64,000 nt of DNA from JAWHTC01 sp032586155 (GTDB taxonomy: Bacteria; Pseudomonadota; Alphaproteobacteria; Rhodobacterales; Rhodobacteraceae): assembly GCF_032586155.1 (NCBI RefSeq), contig NZ_JAWHTC010000002.1:620001-684000 (forward strand), written 5' to 3'. This document shows positions 36,870 to 44,689 of the stretch, in pieces; position 1 is the stretch's first letter; every line of letters begins with the position of its first letter. The notes under the pieces were generated by a model. The model was not told where the DNA came from. It searched no databases and saw nothing but the letters and a program-made list of their open reading frames with translations. The position numbers were made by a program, and so were the translations under genes.

Positions 36870-37630
36870 ACCTGCCTGCCAATCCATTCCTCGCGGCGAT
36901 CCGTGCAGGCAAACCCCAGATCGGCCTCTGGTGCAGCCTCGGCAACGCGTTCTCGGCAGAAATCATCGCCGGGGCGGGCTATGACTGGGTGCTGATCGAC
37001 ATGGAGCATTCCCCGAACGATCTGGCCAGCGTCACCGCCCAGCTTCAGGTCTTTGCATCCTTCGATACGACACCCATCGTCCGTCCCGACTGGAACGATG
37101 CGGTCAAGGTCAAGCGCCTGCTTGATGCCGGTGCCCCCGGCCTCCTTTTCCCCATGGTGCAATCCGTGGACGAGGCGCAATCCGCCGTCGCTGCCACCCG
37201 CTACCCGCCACGCGGCATTCGCGGCGTCGCAGGCACCACCCGCGCCAACCAATTTGGCCGCATTCCCGACTATTTTCTCCGGATCGAAGAGGAAACCGCT
37301 GTCCTGATCCAGGCCGAAACCCTTACCGCACTGGCCCAAGCCGAGGCAATGGCCGACATTGACGGCGTCGACGGCGTCTTCTTCGGCCCCGCCGACATCG
37401 CCGCCGACATGGGCCTTCTGGGCCAACCGATGCATGACGACGTCTGGGCCGCCATCCTTCCCGCCGCCCAACGCCTGATCGACAAAGGCATCCCCGTCGG
37501 CACGCTGGTCATGGACCCCATCTTCGCCAAAAACCTCCTGGCAGAGGGTTTCACCTTTGTTGCCTGCGGCTCTGATGCGGGTCTACTCGCCCGAAGCAGC
37601 GACGCCCTTCTCGCTTCCATGAAAGACTGA
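36866..37630 (+). CDS. HpcH/HpaI-family class II aldolase
   Basis: 254 aa. Hallmarks are GLWCSLGNAFSAEIIAGAGYDWVLIDMEHSPND at the start, RPDWNDAVKVKRLLDAGAPGLLFPMVQS, RYPPRGIRG and FFGPADIAADMG. The E and D metal ligands of HpaI (in QAET and GPADIA) are present. Such enzymes cleave 4-hydroxy-2-oxoacids to pyruvate or glyoxylate plus an aldehyde using Mg/Mn. In this operon it probably splits a chain made by the upstream enzymes. Confidence 0.92.
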   Translation: MNLPANPFLAAIRAGKPQIGLWCSLGNAFSAEIIAGAGYDWVLIDMEHSPNDLASVTAQLQVFASFDTTPIVRPDWNDAVKVKRLLDAGAPGLLFPMVQSVDEAQSAVAATRYPPRGIRGVAGTTRANQFGRIPDYFLRIEEETAVLIQAETLTALAQAEAMADIDGVDGVFFGPADIAADMGLLGQPMHDDVWAAILPAAQRLIDKGIPVGTLVMDPIFAKNLLAEGFTFVACGSDAGLLARSSDALLASMKD

Positions 37631-37633
37631 TCC

Positions 37634-38470
37634 ATGAAGAAACTTGTGCTCACCGGCGCCGCTGGCCGCCTTGGTTCCTATCTGCGCGAACCGCTTTCCA
37701 AACTGGCTGATGAACTGGTCTCTTCCGACATCGCCGACGACATCGGCGCGCTCTACCCCGGCGAATCCTATGTCCGTGCCGATCTTGCCGATTTCGACGC
37801 CATCAACGCACTCCTTGATGGCGCTGACATGGTCGTCCACTTCGGTGCTGTCCCCGACGAGGCTCCCTTCGAGACCATCCTCGGTCCCAACATCGTCGGG
37901 GCCTACAACATCTGGGAATCCGCCCACCGTCAGGGTGTGCGCCGTGTGGTCTATGCCAGCTCGATCCACGCCGTCGGCATGCACCCAAAACAGGACTTCA
38001 TCGGCACCGACGCGCCGCATCGCCCCGACACCTTCTACGGCCTTGCCAAATGTTTCACCGAAGACTTGGGTCGCATGTACTGGGACAAGAATGGCCTTGA
38101 GTCGGTGCACCTGCGCATCCTCTCCTGCGCCCAGGTTACCAGCCCCCGCGCGCTCGGCTCATGGCTCAGTTACGATGACCTGATCCAGCTTGTCACCCGC
38201 GCCATCGACACCCCGACCACCGGCTTCACCGTGGCCTATGGCGTATCGAACAATGACCGCGCCCCGGTGGACAATTCCGGCGCCAGGCACCTCGGCTATC
38301 GCCCTCGCGACAACGCTGAACAATTCGCCGCCGAAATCCTCGCCAATGCCGATCCGGGCGATCCCGCCGACCCGGCCCAGATGTATCACGGCGGTCCCTT
38401 CGCTTCGGTCGAATTGGGCCAAAGCGGTCAGGCCACGATGAAAATCGTCGACGACCGCAAGAAAACCTGA
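37634..38470 (+). CDS. NAD-dependent epimerase/dehydratase family, uronate-dehydrogenase-like
   Basis: 278 aa short-chain extended-type dehydrogenase. The NAD loop TGAAGRLG is at about 7-14, VYASSIHAVG near 110 and the catalytic YGLAK near 136. The C-terminal segment LSYDDLIQLVTRAIDTPTTGFTVAYGVSNNDRAP-DNSGARHLGY closely follows the pattern of bacterial uronate dehydrogenases, which oxidise the C1 of hexuronates to lactones. It is the last gene of the hyu operon, 3 bp after the aldolase. The substrate may be another cyclic hemiacetal. Confidence 0.85.
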   Translation: MKKLVLTGAAGRLGSYLREPLSKLADELVSSDIADDIGALYPGESYVRADLADFDAINALLDGADMVVHFGAVPDEAPFETILGPNIVGAYNIWESAHRQGVRRVVYASSIHAVGMHPKQDFIGTDAPHRPDTFYGLAKCFTEDLGRMYWDKNGLESVHLRILSCAQVTSPRALGSWLSYDDLIQLVTRAIDTPTTGFTVAYGVSNNDRAPVDNSGARHLGYRPRDNAEQFAAEILANADPGDPADPAQMYHGGPFASVELGQSGQATMKIVDDRKKT

Positions 38471-38490
38471 AACACGCAGAACTGCGCCGA

Positions 38491-39096
38491 TCACCCGGTC
38501 GGTGCAGTCTCCTTCATGCTCTCGCGTTCCGAGAACACGGCATACCAGTCGTCCAGCGCATCATTACCCTTGCGCCAACCCCGTGCATCATGTCGGAAAT
38601 CCAGATAGCCCAGCGCACAGGCTATGGCGATCTGCGCCATGTCCAGCGGCCCGTTCAGATGGCTCATCCAACGGTCGTTTACTGCCTTTACGGCGTTGGC
38701 CACCTTGCCCCACTGCGCCTCGATCCACTCTTCGGATCTGTGCTCCGGTGGCCGCAAGCGGCTCTCATAGGTGACCAGAACGGCAGCATCCATGATCGCA
38801 TCCGCCGTCGCCTCAAGCGTCAACACCTCCCAGATCCGCGCATCCGGATAAAGCCCGCCCCCGGCCCGGTCATTCAGAAACCGGGTGATCACCCGGCTGT
38901 CATAGACCGCCGGCCCATCCGACCGGATCAGCGCCGGAATCTTGCCCGTGGGATTGGCCGCCCGCGCCTCATCGGCCACGGCAGTGGGTGCGGTCTGCAC
39001 CGGTGCTAACTCTACGTCCTCCTGCTGTCCGGTTTCGATCAGCATGGCACGAACCTTGCGCACGAAAGGCGAAGCGGGGGAATAGATGAGCTGCAT
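38491..39096 (-). CDS. Glutathione S-transferase family protein
   Basis: 201 aa. The N-terminal thioredoxin-like domain begins MQLIYSPASPFVRKVRAML, with the catalytic Ser in SPASPF, as in bacterial GST/YibF-like proteins. GKIPALIRSDG holds the cis-Pro and VYDSRVITRFL the glutathione gamma-glutamyl site. The all-helical C-terminal domain follows. Convergent with the hyu operon. Confidence 0.92.
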   Translation of the reverse strand: MQLIYSPASPFVRKVRAMLIETGQQEDVELAPVQTAPTAVADEARAANPTGKIPALIRSDGPAVYDSRVITRFLNDRAGGGLYPDARIWEVLTLEATADAIMDAAVLVTYESRLRPPEHRSEEWIEAQWGKVANAVKAVNDRWMSHLNGPLDMAQIAIACALGYLDFRHDARGWRKGNDALDDWYAVFSERESMKETAPTG

Positions 39097-39183
39097 GGGC
39101 GCACTCCTTCTTGGGATGTCAGACGGGAACGCGATCAGCCTAGGTCGCGCCGAAACCCCTGTCCATGATCCATGTCCATTTCA

Positions 39184-39810
39184 TCACGAATTCGGCGGAT
39201 TACGCATCATCGCCGCCAACAGCTTCACTTCCTGCCCCATCCCCTGCGCCGCGATATGATCGGCGGCCCCATGCCGCGCTGCATCCGGCTTGTTTTGCGC
39301 CAGCTTCCAGGTGCTGTCGACCCGCTCGATTGCAAACCGAAACGGCGCAATCATCCGCATCAGCCTGGCCTTGGCTTCCGCATCCATCTTGTCCAGCAGC
39401 CATGGCGGCTTGGGAGTCAACTGCGCCTCAAAATGCGCCGCCAGCCGCTCCAACATTCCTTGCAGCTCGTCCTGCGGTCTCGGCGCCAGCACCCCCGTCA
39501 GATGAATGGCAACATAGTTCCACGTCGGCACCTGATCCTCGATCCCGTACCAGTCCGGCGAGATATACCCGTGCGGGCCCTGCACAGCGATCCGCGCCGC
39601 TGCCCCCTCCTTCACCACCCGCGCAATCGGGTTCGAGCGCACAAGATGCAGCTCTGCAAACGCCCCGGATGCGTCCACAAGGAACGGCACATGTGACAGC
39701 ATCGGCGCCTCACCCGCAACCGATACGGCCAACATGCCAAACCCCCACTCCCGTACCAATGCCAGGTCTTCATCATGTCGTTCGGGTCGAAAAGCTAGGT
39801 TGGGGTGCAT
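39184..39810 (-). CDS. PaiB-type FMN-binding protein
   Basis: 208 aa. The family opening MHPNLAFRPE, then LSHVPFLVD, HLVRSNPIAR, GPHGYISPDWYG, PTWNYVAIHLTG and WKLAQNKPDAARHG are all features of PaiB/FMN-binding split-barrel proteins. PaiB of Bacillus was named as a negative regulator of sporulation and protease genes, but a flavin or heme-linked enzymatic role is equally possible. The 259-bp stretch after it (39811-40069) has no gene that I can support. Confidence 0.9.
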   Translation of the reverse strand: MHPNLAFRPERHDEDLALVREWGFGMLAVSVAGEAPMLSHVPFLVDASGAFAELHLVRSNPIARVVKEGAAARIAVQGPHGYISPDWYGIEDQVPTWNYVAIHLTGVLAPRPQDELQGMLERLAAHFEAQLTPKPPWLLDKMDAEAKARLMRMIAPFRFAIERVDSTWKLAQNKPDAARHGAADHIAAQGMGQEVKLLAAMMRNPPNS

Positions 39811-40069
39811 CGTGACTGTCCTGTTCCTGTCCGGCTGCCATTCGCCGAAAACCAGTGCAAAATGTCAACCTGCTCGCGCGGCTTCTGCCCACACTGATGA
39901 CGCGTGCGCCGATCAAGGCCAAGCCGCCCTATGTCCTCTTTCTTGGCCCAAATACTCAATCCCTAATGCCCAGCAAATCACAACGTCTCGGATTGAATAA
40001 GATCCCGTCGCACATTTGGCCGAGCGTGAGCCAAAGCCCCCGGACAACGTCGTCGGGCGGCGCGGCCCC

Positions 40070-41323
40070 TCACACGGTCAGCCGCCCACCCGAGCGCCCC
40101 GAAATCACCGCCTCGATGATCTGTCCTTCCTGCTGCGCCACGTTGAACGCAACCTCGGCAAATTGCTCGGTCCGCCCCATATGCGCATTTTCCGTCAGGA
40201 TGCGATGCCGCGCGCCCTGCTGCGCTTCCAGATGCCGCGACACCGCTGCATCCCCGGCTTGCCGCAGGCGCGCCGCACGGGCCTTGATATCGGCCCCATG
40301 CACCTGTGGCATCCGCGCCGCCGGCGTGCCGGGACGGGGCGAATAGGGGAACACATGCAACCAGGTCAGCTGGCATTCATCGACCAGCTTCAACGAGTTC
40401 TCGAACATCGCCTCCGTCTCGGTCGGGAACCCGGCGATAATGTCGGCCCCGAACGTCATATCCGGGCGCAAACGCAACGCTTCCTGTGCAAAAGAAATCG
40501 CGTCATCGCGCAGATGCCGCCGTTTCATCCGCTTCAGAATCAGATCGTCCCCATGCTGCAACGACAAGTGCAGATGCGGCATCAGGCGCAGCTCGGTGGC
40601 AATCGCCTGCATCAGGTTCTCATCCACCTCAATCGAGTCGATGGACGAAATTCGCAGCCTCGGCAAATCAGGAACCAGCTTAAGGATCCGCATTACCAGA
40701 TCGCCCAGCTTCGGCGCGCCCGGCAGATCCGCGCCCCAGCTGGTCAGGTCCACCCCGGTCAGCACCACCTCGTTATACCCGCGATCCACCAGCCGCTTGA
40801 TCTGGTCCACCACCACCCCGGCAGGAACCGAGCGCGAATTGCCCCGGCCATAAGGGATGATGCAGAAAGTGCAGCGGTGATCACAGCCATTCTGCACCTG
40901 AACGTAGGCGCGCGACCGCGTCCCGAACCCGTCGATCAGGTGCCCAGCGGTCTCGGTCACGCTCATGATATCATCCACCATGACCGGTTCTGTCTCACCA
41001 TTGAACCCGGGTGCCAGCTGCCGCCATGTCGTCTCGACCATCTTCTCGGAGTTGCCGATCACCGCGTCGACTTCGTCCATCGCGGCAAAACTGTCAGGAT
41101 CGATCTGCGCCGCACAGCCCGTAACAATCACCTTTGCGTCCGGATTGTCGCGCCGCAGACGCCGAATCTCCTGCCGTGCCTTGCGCACCGCCTCTGCCGT
41201 CACTGCACAGGTGTTGATTACAACGGCATTGTCGACACCGGCCTCTTGGGCCAGCTCCTTCATCGCCTCGGTCTCATAGGCATTGAGACGGCATCCAAGG
41301 GTGGTGAATTTCGGCGGTGCCAT
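40070..41323 (-). CDS. mtaB: tRNA (N6-threonylcarbamoyl-A37)-C2 methylthiotransferase
   Basis: 417 aa. It is a radical-SAM methylthiotransferase. The N-terminal UPF0004 domain has the cluster cysteines in GCRLN, NTCAVT and GCAAQ. The radical-SAM CDHRCTFC (C-x3-C-x2-C) is at about 149-156, and GADIIAGFPTETE follows later. The MtaB subgroup converts t6A37 to ms2t6A in tRNAs reading ANN codons. It starts 3 bp after dapF ends, on the same strand. Confidence 0.95.
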   Translation of the reverse strand: MAPPKFTTLGCRLNAYETEAMKELAQEAGVDNAVVINTCAVTAEAVRKARQEIRRLRRDNPDAKVIVTGCAAQIDPDSFAAMDEVDAVIGNSEKMVETTWRQLAPGFNGETEPVMVDDIMSVTETAGHLIDGFGTRSRAYVQVQNGCDHRCTFCIIPYGRGNSRSVPAGVVVDQIKRLVDRGYNEVVLTGVDLTSWGADLPGAPKLGDLVMRILKLVPDLPRLRISSIDSIEVDENLMQAIATELRLMPHLHLSLQHGDDLILKRMKRRHLRDDAISFAQEALRLRPDMTFGADIIAGFPTETEAMFENSLKLVDECQLTWLHVFPYSPRPGTPAARMPQVHGADIKARAARLRQAGDAAVSRHLEAQQGARHRILTENAHMGRTEQFAEVAFNVAQQEGQIIEAVISGRSGGRLTV

Positions 41324-41326
41324 GGA

Positions 41327-42148
41327 TCAGCCCCTCCAGACCCCGTCAAAGACATGCGCCGTCGGGCCCGTCATCCAGACCCCGTCCTTGCGCCAGTCGA
41401 TCATGATCGTGCCGCCGTCCAGCTCAATCGTCACCTTACGCCCGGTCAACCCCTTGCGATGTGCCGCCACGGCGGTCGCGCAGGACGACGAGCCCGAGGC
41501 CAGCGTGACCCCCGTGCCGCGCTCCCACACCCGCATCCGCAGATGATCCGGCCCAATCACATGGGCGAACTGCACATTGGTGCGTTCGGGATAAAGCGGA
41601 TGATGCTCGATCTCCGCCCCCCTCGTGGCCAAATCCACCGTCTCAGCATCCTCGACAAAAAACGTGCAGTGCGGATTGCCCATCGACGTCGCGACCGGCG
41701 CCCCTTCGATCGGTAGCGCATCGACATCCACCTCCCGCGCCAACGGGATCTCGTTCCAGCGCGTCATGGGCGCCCCCATGTTAACCGAGGTCAACCCGTT
41801 ACCCGCGTTCCTCGCCGCCAAAACCCCGCGCTCGGTCACAAGCGTGACAGCCTCGGCCCCGCTTTCCTCCATCAGGTAGCGCGCAATACAGCGCGTGGCA
41901 TTGCCACAGGCCGCCGACAGCGACCCATCAGCGTTGTAGAAAACCAGGCCCGCATCCGCCTCATCCGATTCGGAAACCACCGCCAGCTGATCAAAACCCA
42001 CACCCCGATTCCTGTCCGCAATCGCGCGTGCCAAGCCCGGCGCCACTTCAACAGCGCGCGCGCGGGCGTCAATGACAACGAAGTCATTGCCAAGCCCGTG
42101 CATTTTCATGAATGCAATATGGTGGTTTTGCGTGTTCATGGGCGGCAT
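41327..42148 (-). CDS. dapF: Diaminopimelate epimerase
   Basis: 273 aa. MKMHGLGNDFVVID is at the N-terminus. The two catalytic Cys are in ACGNATRC (about 81-88) and SGSSSCATAV (about 223-232). It interconverts LL- and meso-diaminopimelate in lysine and peptidoglycan synthesis. Alternative starts are ATG 42148 or, three codons on, ATG 42139; neither has a strong ribosome binding site. It forms an operon with mtaB and is divergent from tRNA-Lys. Confidence 0.96.
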   Translation of the reverse strand: MPPMNTQNHHIAFMKMHGLGNDFVVIDARARAVEVAPGLARAIADRNRGVGFDQLAVVSESDEADAGLVFYNADGSLSAACGNATRCIARYLMEESGAEAVTLVTERGVLAARNAGNGLTSVNMGAPMTRWNEIPLAREVDVDALPIEGAPVATSMGNPHCTFFVEDAETVDLATRGAEIEHHPLYPERTNVQFAHVIGPDHLRMRVWERGTGVTLASGSSSCATAVAAHRKGLTGRKVTIELDGGTIMIDWRKDGVWMTGPTAHVFDGVWRG

Positions 42149-42205
42149 ATACGCCCGCGTTCGAGGTGAATCCAGCGCTTGGGCAAAATTCCTTGATTTT
42201 CGGGG

Positions 42206-42234
42206 TTGACCCCTAGGGCCGGTCTTTCTAGATA
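42206..42234 (+). promoter_or_regulatory. Promoter of tRNA-Lys
   Basis: TTGACC (42206-42211), 17 bp spacing and TAGATA (42229-42234) give a near-consensus sigma-70 promoter ending 11 bp before the tRNA gene. Confidence 0.7.
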
Positions 42235-42245
42235 GGCCGCCTAGT

Positions 42246-42321
42246 GGGCCGTTAGCTCAGTTGGTAGAGCAACTGACTTTTAATCAGTGGGTCGCAGGTT
42301 CGAATCCTGCACGGCTCACCA
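42246..42321 (+). tRNA. tRNA-Lys (UUU)
   Basis: 76 nt including encoded CCA. The acceptor stem GGGCCGT pairs with ACGGCTC (one G-U). The D-arm is GCTC..GAGC, the anticodon stem ACTGA/TCAGT encloses CTTTTAA (anticodon TTT), and the T-arm carries GGTTCGAATCC. It marks the left edge of the integrated island; its 3' end is the probable attachment core. Confidence 0.97.
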
Positions 42322-42386
42322 CTGAAATCACCAATAAAACAATATCTTAGGTGAATTTCACAGCGTTCGCCGCTGCATCTTGGCCT

Positions 42387-42414
42387 CTGCTTGGTGCAAA
42401 TTTAGTGCAAATCT
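42387..42414 (+). repeat. Left terminal tandem repeat (probable integrase arm sites)
   Basis: Two adjacent 11-bp units, TTGGTGCAAAT and TTAGTGCAAAT (42391-42412), lie 66 bp past the tRNA and 46 bp before the integrase start. The 28-bp block is found again at 63962-63989 in the same orientation with one difference. This is the arrangement of arm-type sites bound by tyrosine integrases at both ends of an island. Confidence 0.75.
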
Positions 42415-42459
42415 CTACAGAATCTGTTACACTTCGCGACAACCAATAGAGCCAACGGA

Positions 42460-43536
42460 GTGGCGGCATTGGCGTCGATACTGGAAGTAAAGGGAGCGAA
42501 GGGCACACGCTGGCGTGCGATGGTGCGCCGGAAGGGTTATCCTCCGCAATCGGCATATTTCGACCGCAAGACAGACGCGCAAAGCTGGGCGCGTTCAATT
42601 GAAGCAAAGATCGACGAAGGCAAGCACCCCATCGGATCAGAGGCTCGCCGACATACAGTCGACGAATTGATCGACCGGTACTGCCTCGAAGTCCTTCCCC
42701 ACAAGAAATCAGAAAAAGACCAAAGGCAGCAGCTTCGTGTCTGGAAGGAATTGGTCGGCGGCTTAAAGCTTTCCGAGCTATCGCCGAACAGGATTCTTAC
42801 TGCCCGTGCTGAGATTTCCAGCCGCCCGGGGCGCGGGGTTGCCAAAATATCCAACGCCTCTGTGAACCGATATTTCGCTGCTCTTCAGCACGTGCTGGAA
42901 ATAGCAGTGCGGGAGTATGGCTGGCTTGAGCAAAACCCGATGAAACGTCTGAAAAAGCTGAAAGAGCCTCAGGGGCGAGTTCGATATCTTGATGCTGACG
43001 AACGCAAAGCGCTGCTTCAAGCTTGTCGCGAAAGCAAGAACCCGTATCTGGAAGTTATTCTTCTGATAGCTCTGACCACGGGGCTGCGCCGAAGTGAAAT
43101 TCTCGGAATGACCTGGGGCCGAATTGAACTCGACACAGGCCTCGTGGTGATTGAAGAGACGAAGAACGGAACAAGACGTTCATCACATCTCATTGAACCC
43201 ATTATTGAACGGCTCAACGTTCTGAAGCAGGCTTCTGATGGGAAATCGCAATACGTGTTCCCAGGAAAAAATCCGTTGAAGCCAATCGACATCAAGTCTG
43301 CGTGGCACAAAGCAGTTCGTTCAGCGCAACTTGAAGATTTCCGATTCCACGATCTTCGTCATACCGCTGCAAGCTATGTGGCAATGGACGGGGGTTCGGT
43401 TCCCGAAATCGCAGCGCTTCTTGGTCACAAGTCGTTTCAGATGGCGGCACGCTATGCACATCTCAGCGAAGGCCACACGAAGTCCATTATTGAAAAAACA
43501 ATGTCGAAGGTGGTGCAGGATGACGGATCAGATTGA
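42460..43536 (+). CDS. Tyrosine recombinase (island integrase)
   Basis: 358 aa, GTG start at 42460. An N-terminal arm-binding domain (residues 1-65, SILEVKGAKGTRWRAMVRRKG) is followed by a SAM-like core-binding domain and the catalytic domain. The catalytic residues are the first Arg in TTGLRRSE (about 207-214), H-x2-R in FHDLRHTA (about 295), His in LLGHK and Tyr in MAARYAHL. Adjacent to tRNA-Lys and transcribed away from it, it should integrate and excise the island. Its 3' end overlaps the next gene by 17 bp. Confidence 0.95.
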   Translation: MAALASILEVKGAKGTRWRAMVRRKGYPPQSAYFDRKTDAQSWARSIEAKIDEGKHPIGSEARRHTVDELIDRYCLEVLPHKKSEKDQRQQLRVWKELVGGLKLSELSPNRILTARAEISSRPGRGVAKISNASVNRYFAALQHVLEIAVREYGWLEQNPMKRLKKLKEPQGRVRYLDADERKALLQACRESKNPYLEVILLIALTTGLRRSEILGMTWGRIELDTGLVVIEETKNGTRRSSHLIEPIIERLNVLKQASDGKSQYVFPGKNPLKPIDIKSAWHKAVRSAQLEDFRFHDLRHTAASYVAMDGGSVPEIAALLGHKSFQMAARYAHLSEGHTKSIIEKTMSKVVQDDGSD

Positions 43537-44188
43537 ATGGTCGCTTGGCATGTCAGATGAGGATTTCGTTGAGGCATCGAAACCCCTTTTCCAGAAGAAA
43601 TTCCTGAATCTTCACGAGGCTTGCTGCCTGCTAGCAAAGGAAGACCCTGCCAAACGGGAGGCTGAAGGGCGGATTGTGGGGGAAGGCTTCTGGGAGCAGG
43701 AGAGCACCTATTCCGACGATTACGACCAGACCAGTCGGCCATTCAGAGCAGCATTGGAGGCCATCAAGACAAAGGCCACCGACGAAAGACCGTGGCAAAT
43801 CCCGCTTACGGCCCTGGAAGTACCTACCAAAATTCAAAACGGAAAGGATGTTTTGATCAACACAAGAACGTTTATGAAGTGGGCAATTGAACAGTTCGAA
43901 GGTCAGGTTGGATGGATCGTCGCGGCTGAAAGGGCTTACGAAGAGAGGAGGAAAAAGAACTCGCCTTCATTCCTCATCAACAAACCAGAGGCTGTTTCGA
44001 AGGAAATTTCCCGAAGGAATGCATTCAAGCAAATGATGAACGAACTGGGGAAGAAAGCCGGTAAACTGTCGGATCGAGAGCTGGGCTGGAAGCTCGCCGC
44101 GCGCATCAAGGAAGAAGACTTTCACGCAAAATCCGAAACGCTTCGAAAGAAAATTGCAATCTGGCGCAAGCAGCTCAAAACTGGGTAA
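43520..44188 (+). CDS. Hypothetical island protein coupled to the integrase
   Basis: 222 aa from ATG 43520, overlapping the integrase 3' end by 17 bp and preceded by GCAGGA inside that gene. The product is soluble and charged, with NLHEACCLLAKEDP near residue 28 and VLINTRTFMKWAIEQFEG near residue 115. The latter looks like the recognition-helix region of excisionase-type DNA-binding proteins. A Lys/Arg/Glu-rich helical C-terminus follows. I do not recognise a named family. Coupling to the integrase suggests a role in recombination or its control. Confidence 0.75.
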   Translation: MTDQIEWSLGMSDEDFVEASKPLFQKKFLNLHEACCLLAKEDPAKREAEGRIVGEGFWEQESTYSDDYDQTSRPFRAALEAIKTKATDERPWQIPLTALEVPTKIQNGKDVLINTRTFMKWAIEQFEGQVGWIVAAERAYEERRKKNSPSFLINKPEAVSKEISRRNAFKQMMNELGKKAGKLSDRELGWKLAARIKEEDFHAKSETLRKKIAIWRKQLKTG

Positions 44189-44275
44189 CCCAAGCCAGAG
44201 CTAAAATACCCAAAATCACATTGAAAACACTGGATTTTTTCCTTCTGGGTACATTTGCCCGCGCCTTAATACCCA
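44181..44275. promoter_or_regulatory. Two paired CTGGGTA...AATACCCA operators
   Basis: TGGGTA occurs at 44182-44187 and 44246-44251, and its complement TACCCA at 44207-44212 and 44270-44275. They form two inverted pairs with 19- and 18-nt spacers, repeated 64 bp apart. The extended form is CTGGGTA-N16/17-AATACCCA. The array fills the 135-bp gap upstream of the HTH/excisionase-like gene. It should bind the element's regulator or excisionase. Confidence 0.6.
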
Positions 44276-44323
44276 TACACTTTGAGAGCATCACCGATTC
44301 GCTGTTTCACGGAGGACGTGGCG

Positions 44324-44608
44324 ATGTTCGAGACAAACAGTTTCACACCTGATTCAGACGCTGAGCGGGAATCCCGTTTGCGCACCGTCAAGCAGATGTT
44401 GGTAATGAAAAAGTACGCGTGGGCCTCACACTCCTTTCTTCGACACGCGATTTACAAAGCAGATGATCGGACCGCATCCAACGGCGACATTCTTCCTGGA
44501 AATGGACTCGCAACCGCCATCGTACGGCTCGGGCGAAAAGTCCTCATCGACACCGACGAATTCGATCGATGGGTCGAGGATCACCGTATGCAGCCGCGCG
44601 TTCGGTGA
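44324..44608 (+). CDS. Excisionase/AlpA-like DNA-binding protein
   Basis: 94 aa from ATG 44324 with GGAGG 8 nt upstream. After a charged N-terminus, residues 30-90 read SFLRHAIYKADDRTASNGDILPGNGLATAIVRLGRKVLIDTDEFDRWVEDHR. The last part (rigid strand, then D-x-x-x-x-F-x-x-W) is typical of winged-helix excisionase and MerR-like proteins. The position between integrase and primase genes fits a directionality factor or transcription switch. Confidence 0.72.
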   Translation: MFETNSFTPDSDAERESRLRTVKQMLVMKKYAWASHSFLRHAIYKADDRTASNGDILPGNGLATAIVRLGRKVLIDTDEFDRWVEDHRMQPRVR

Positions 44609-44689
44609 AGCCGCTACGCTGACCATCCATTTAACGCAAACAGAAACGGGAGCAGGAAGCCTCGGCTCCCCATAAAAGGAGTATCCGAA

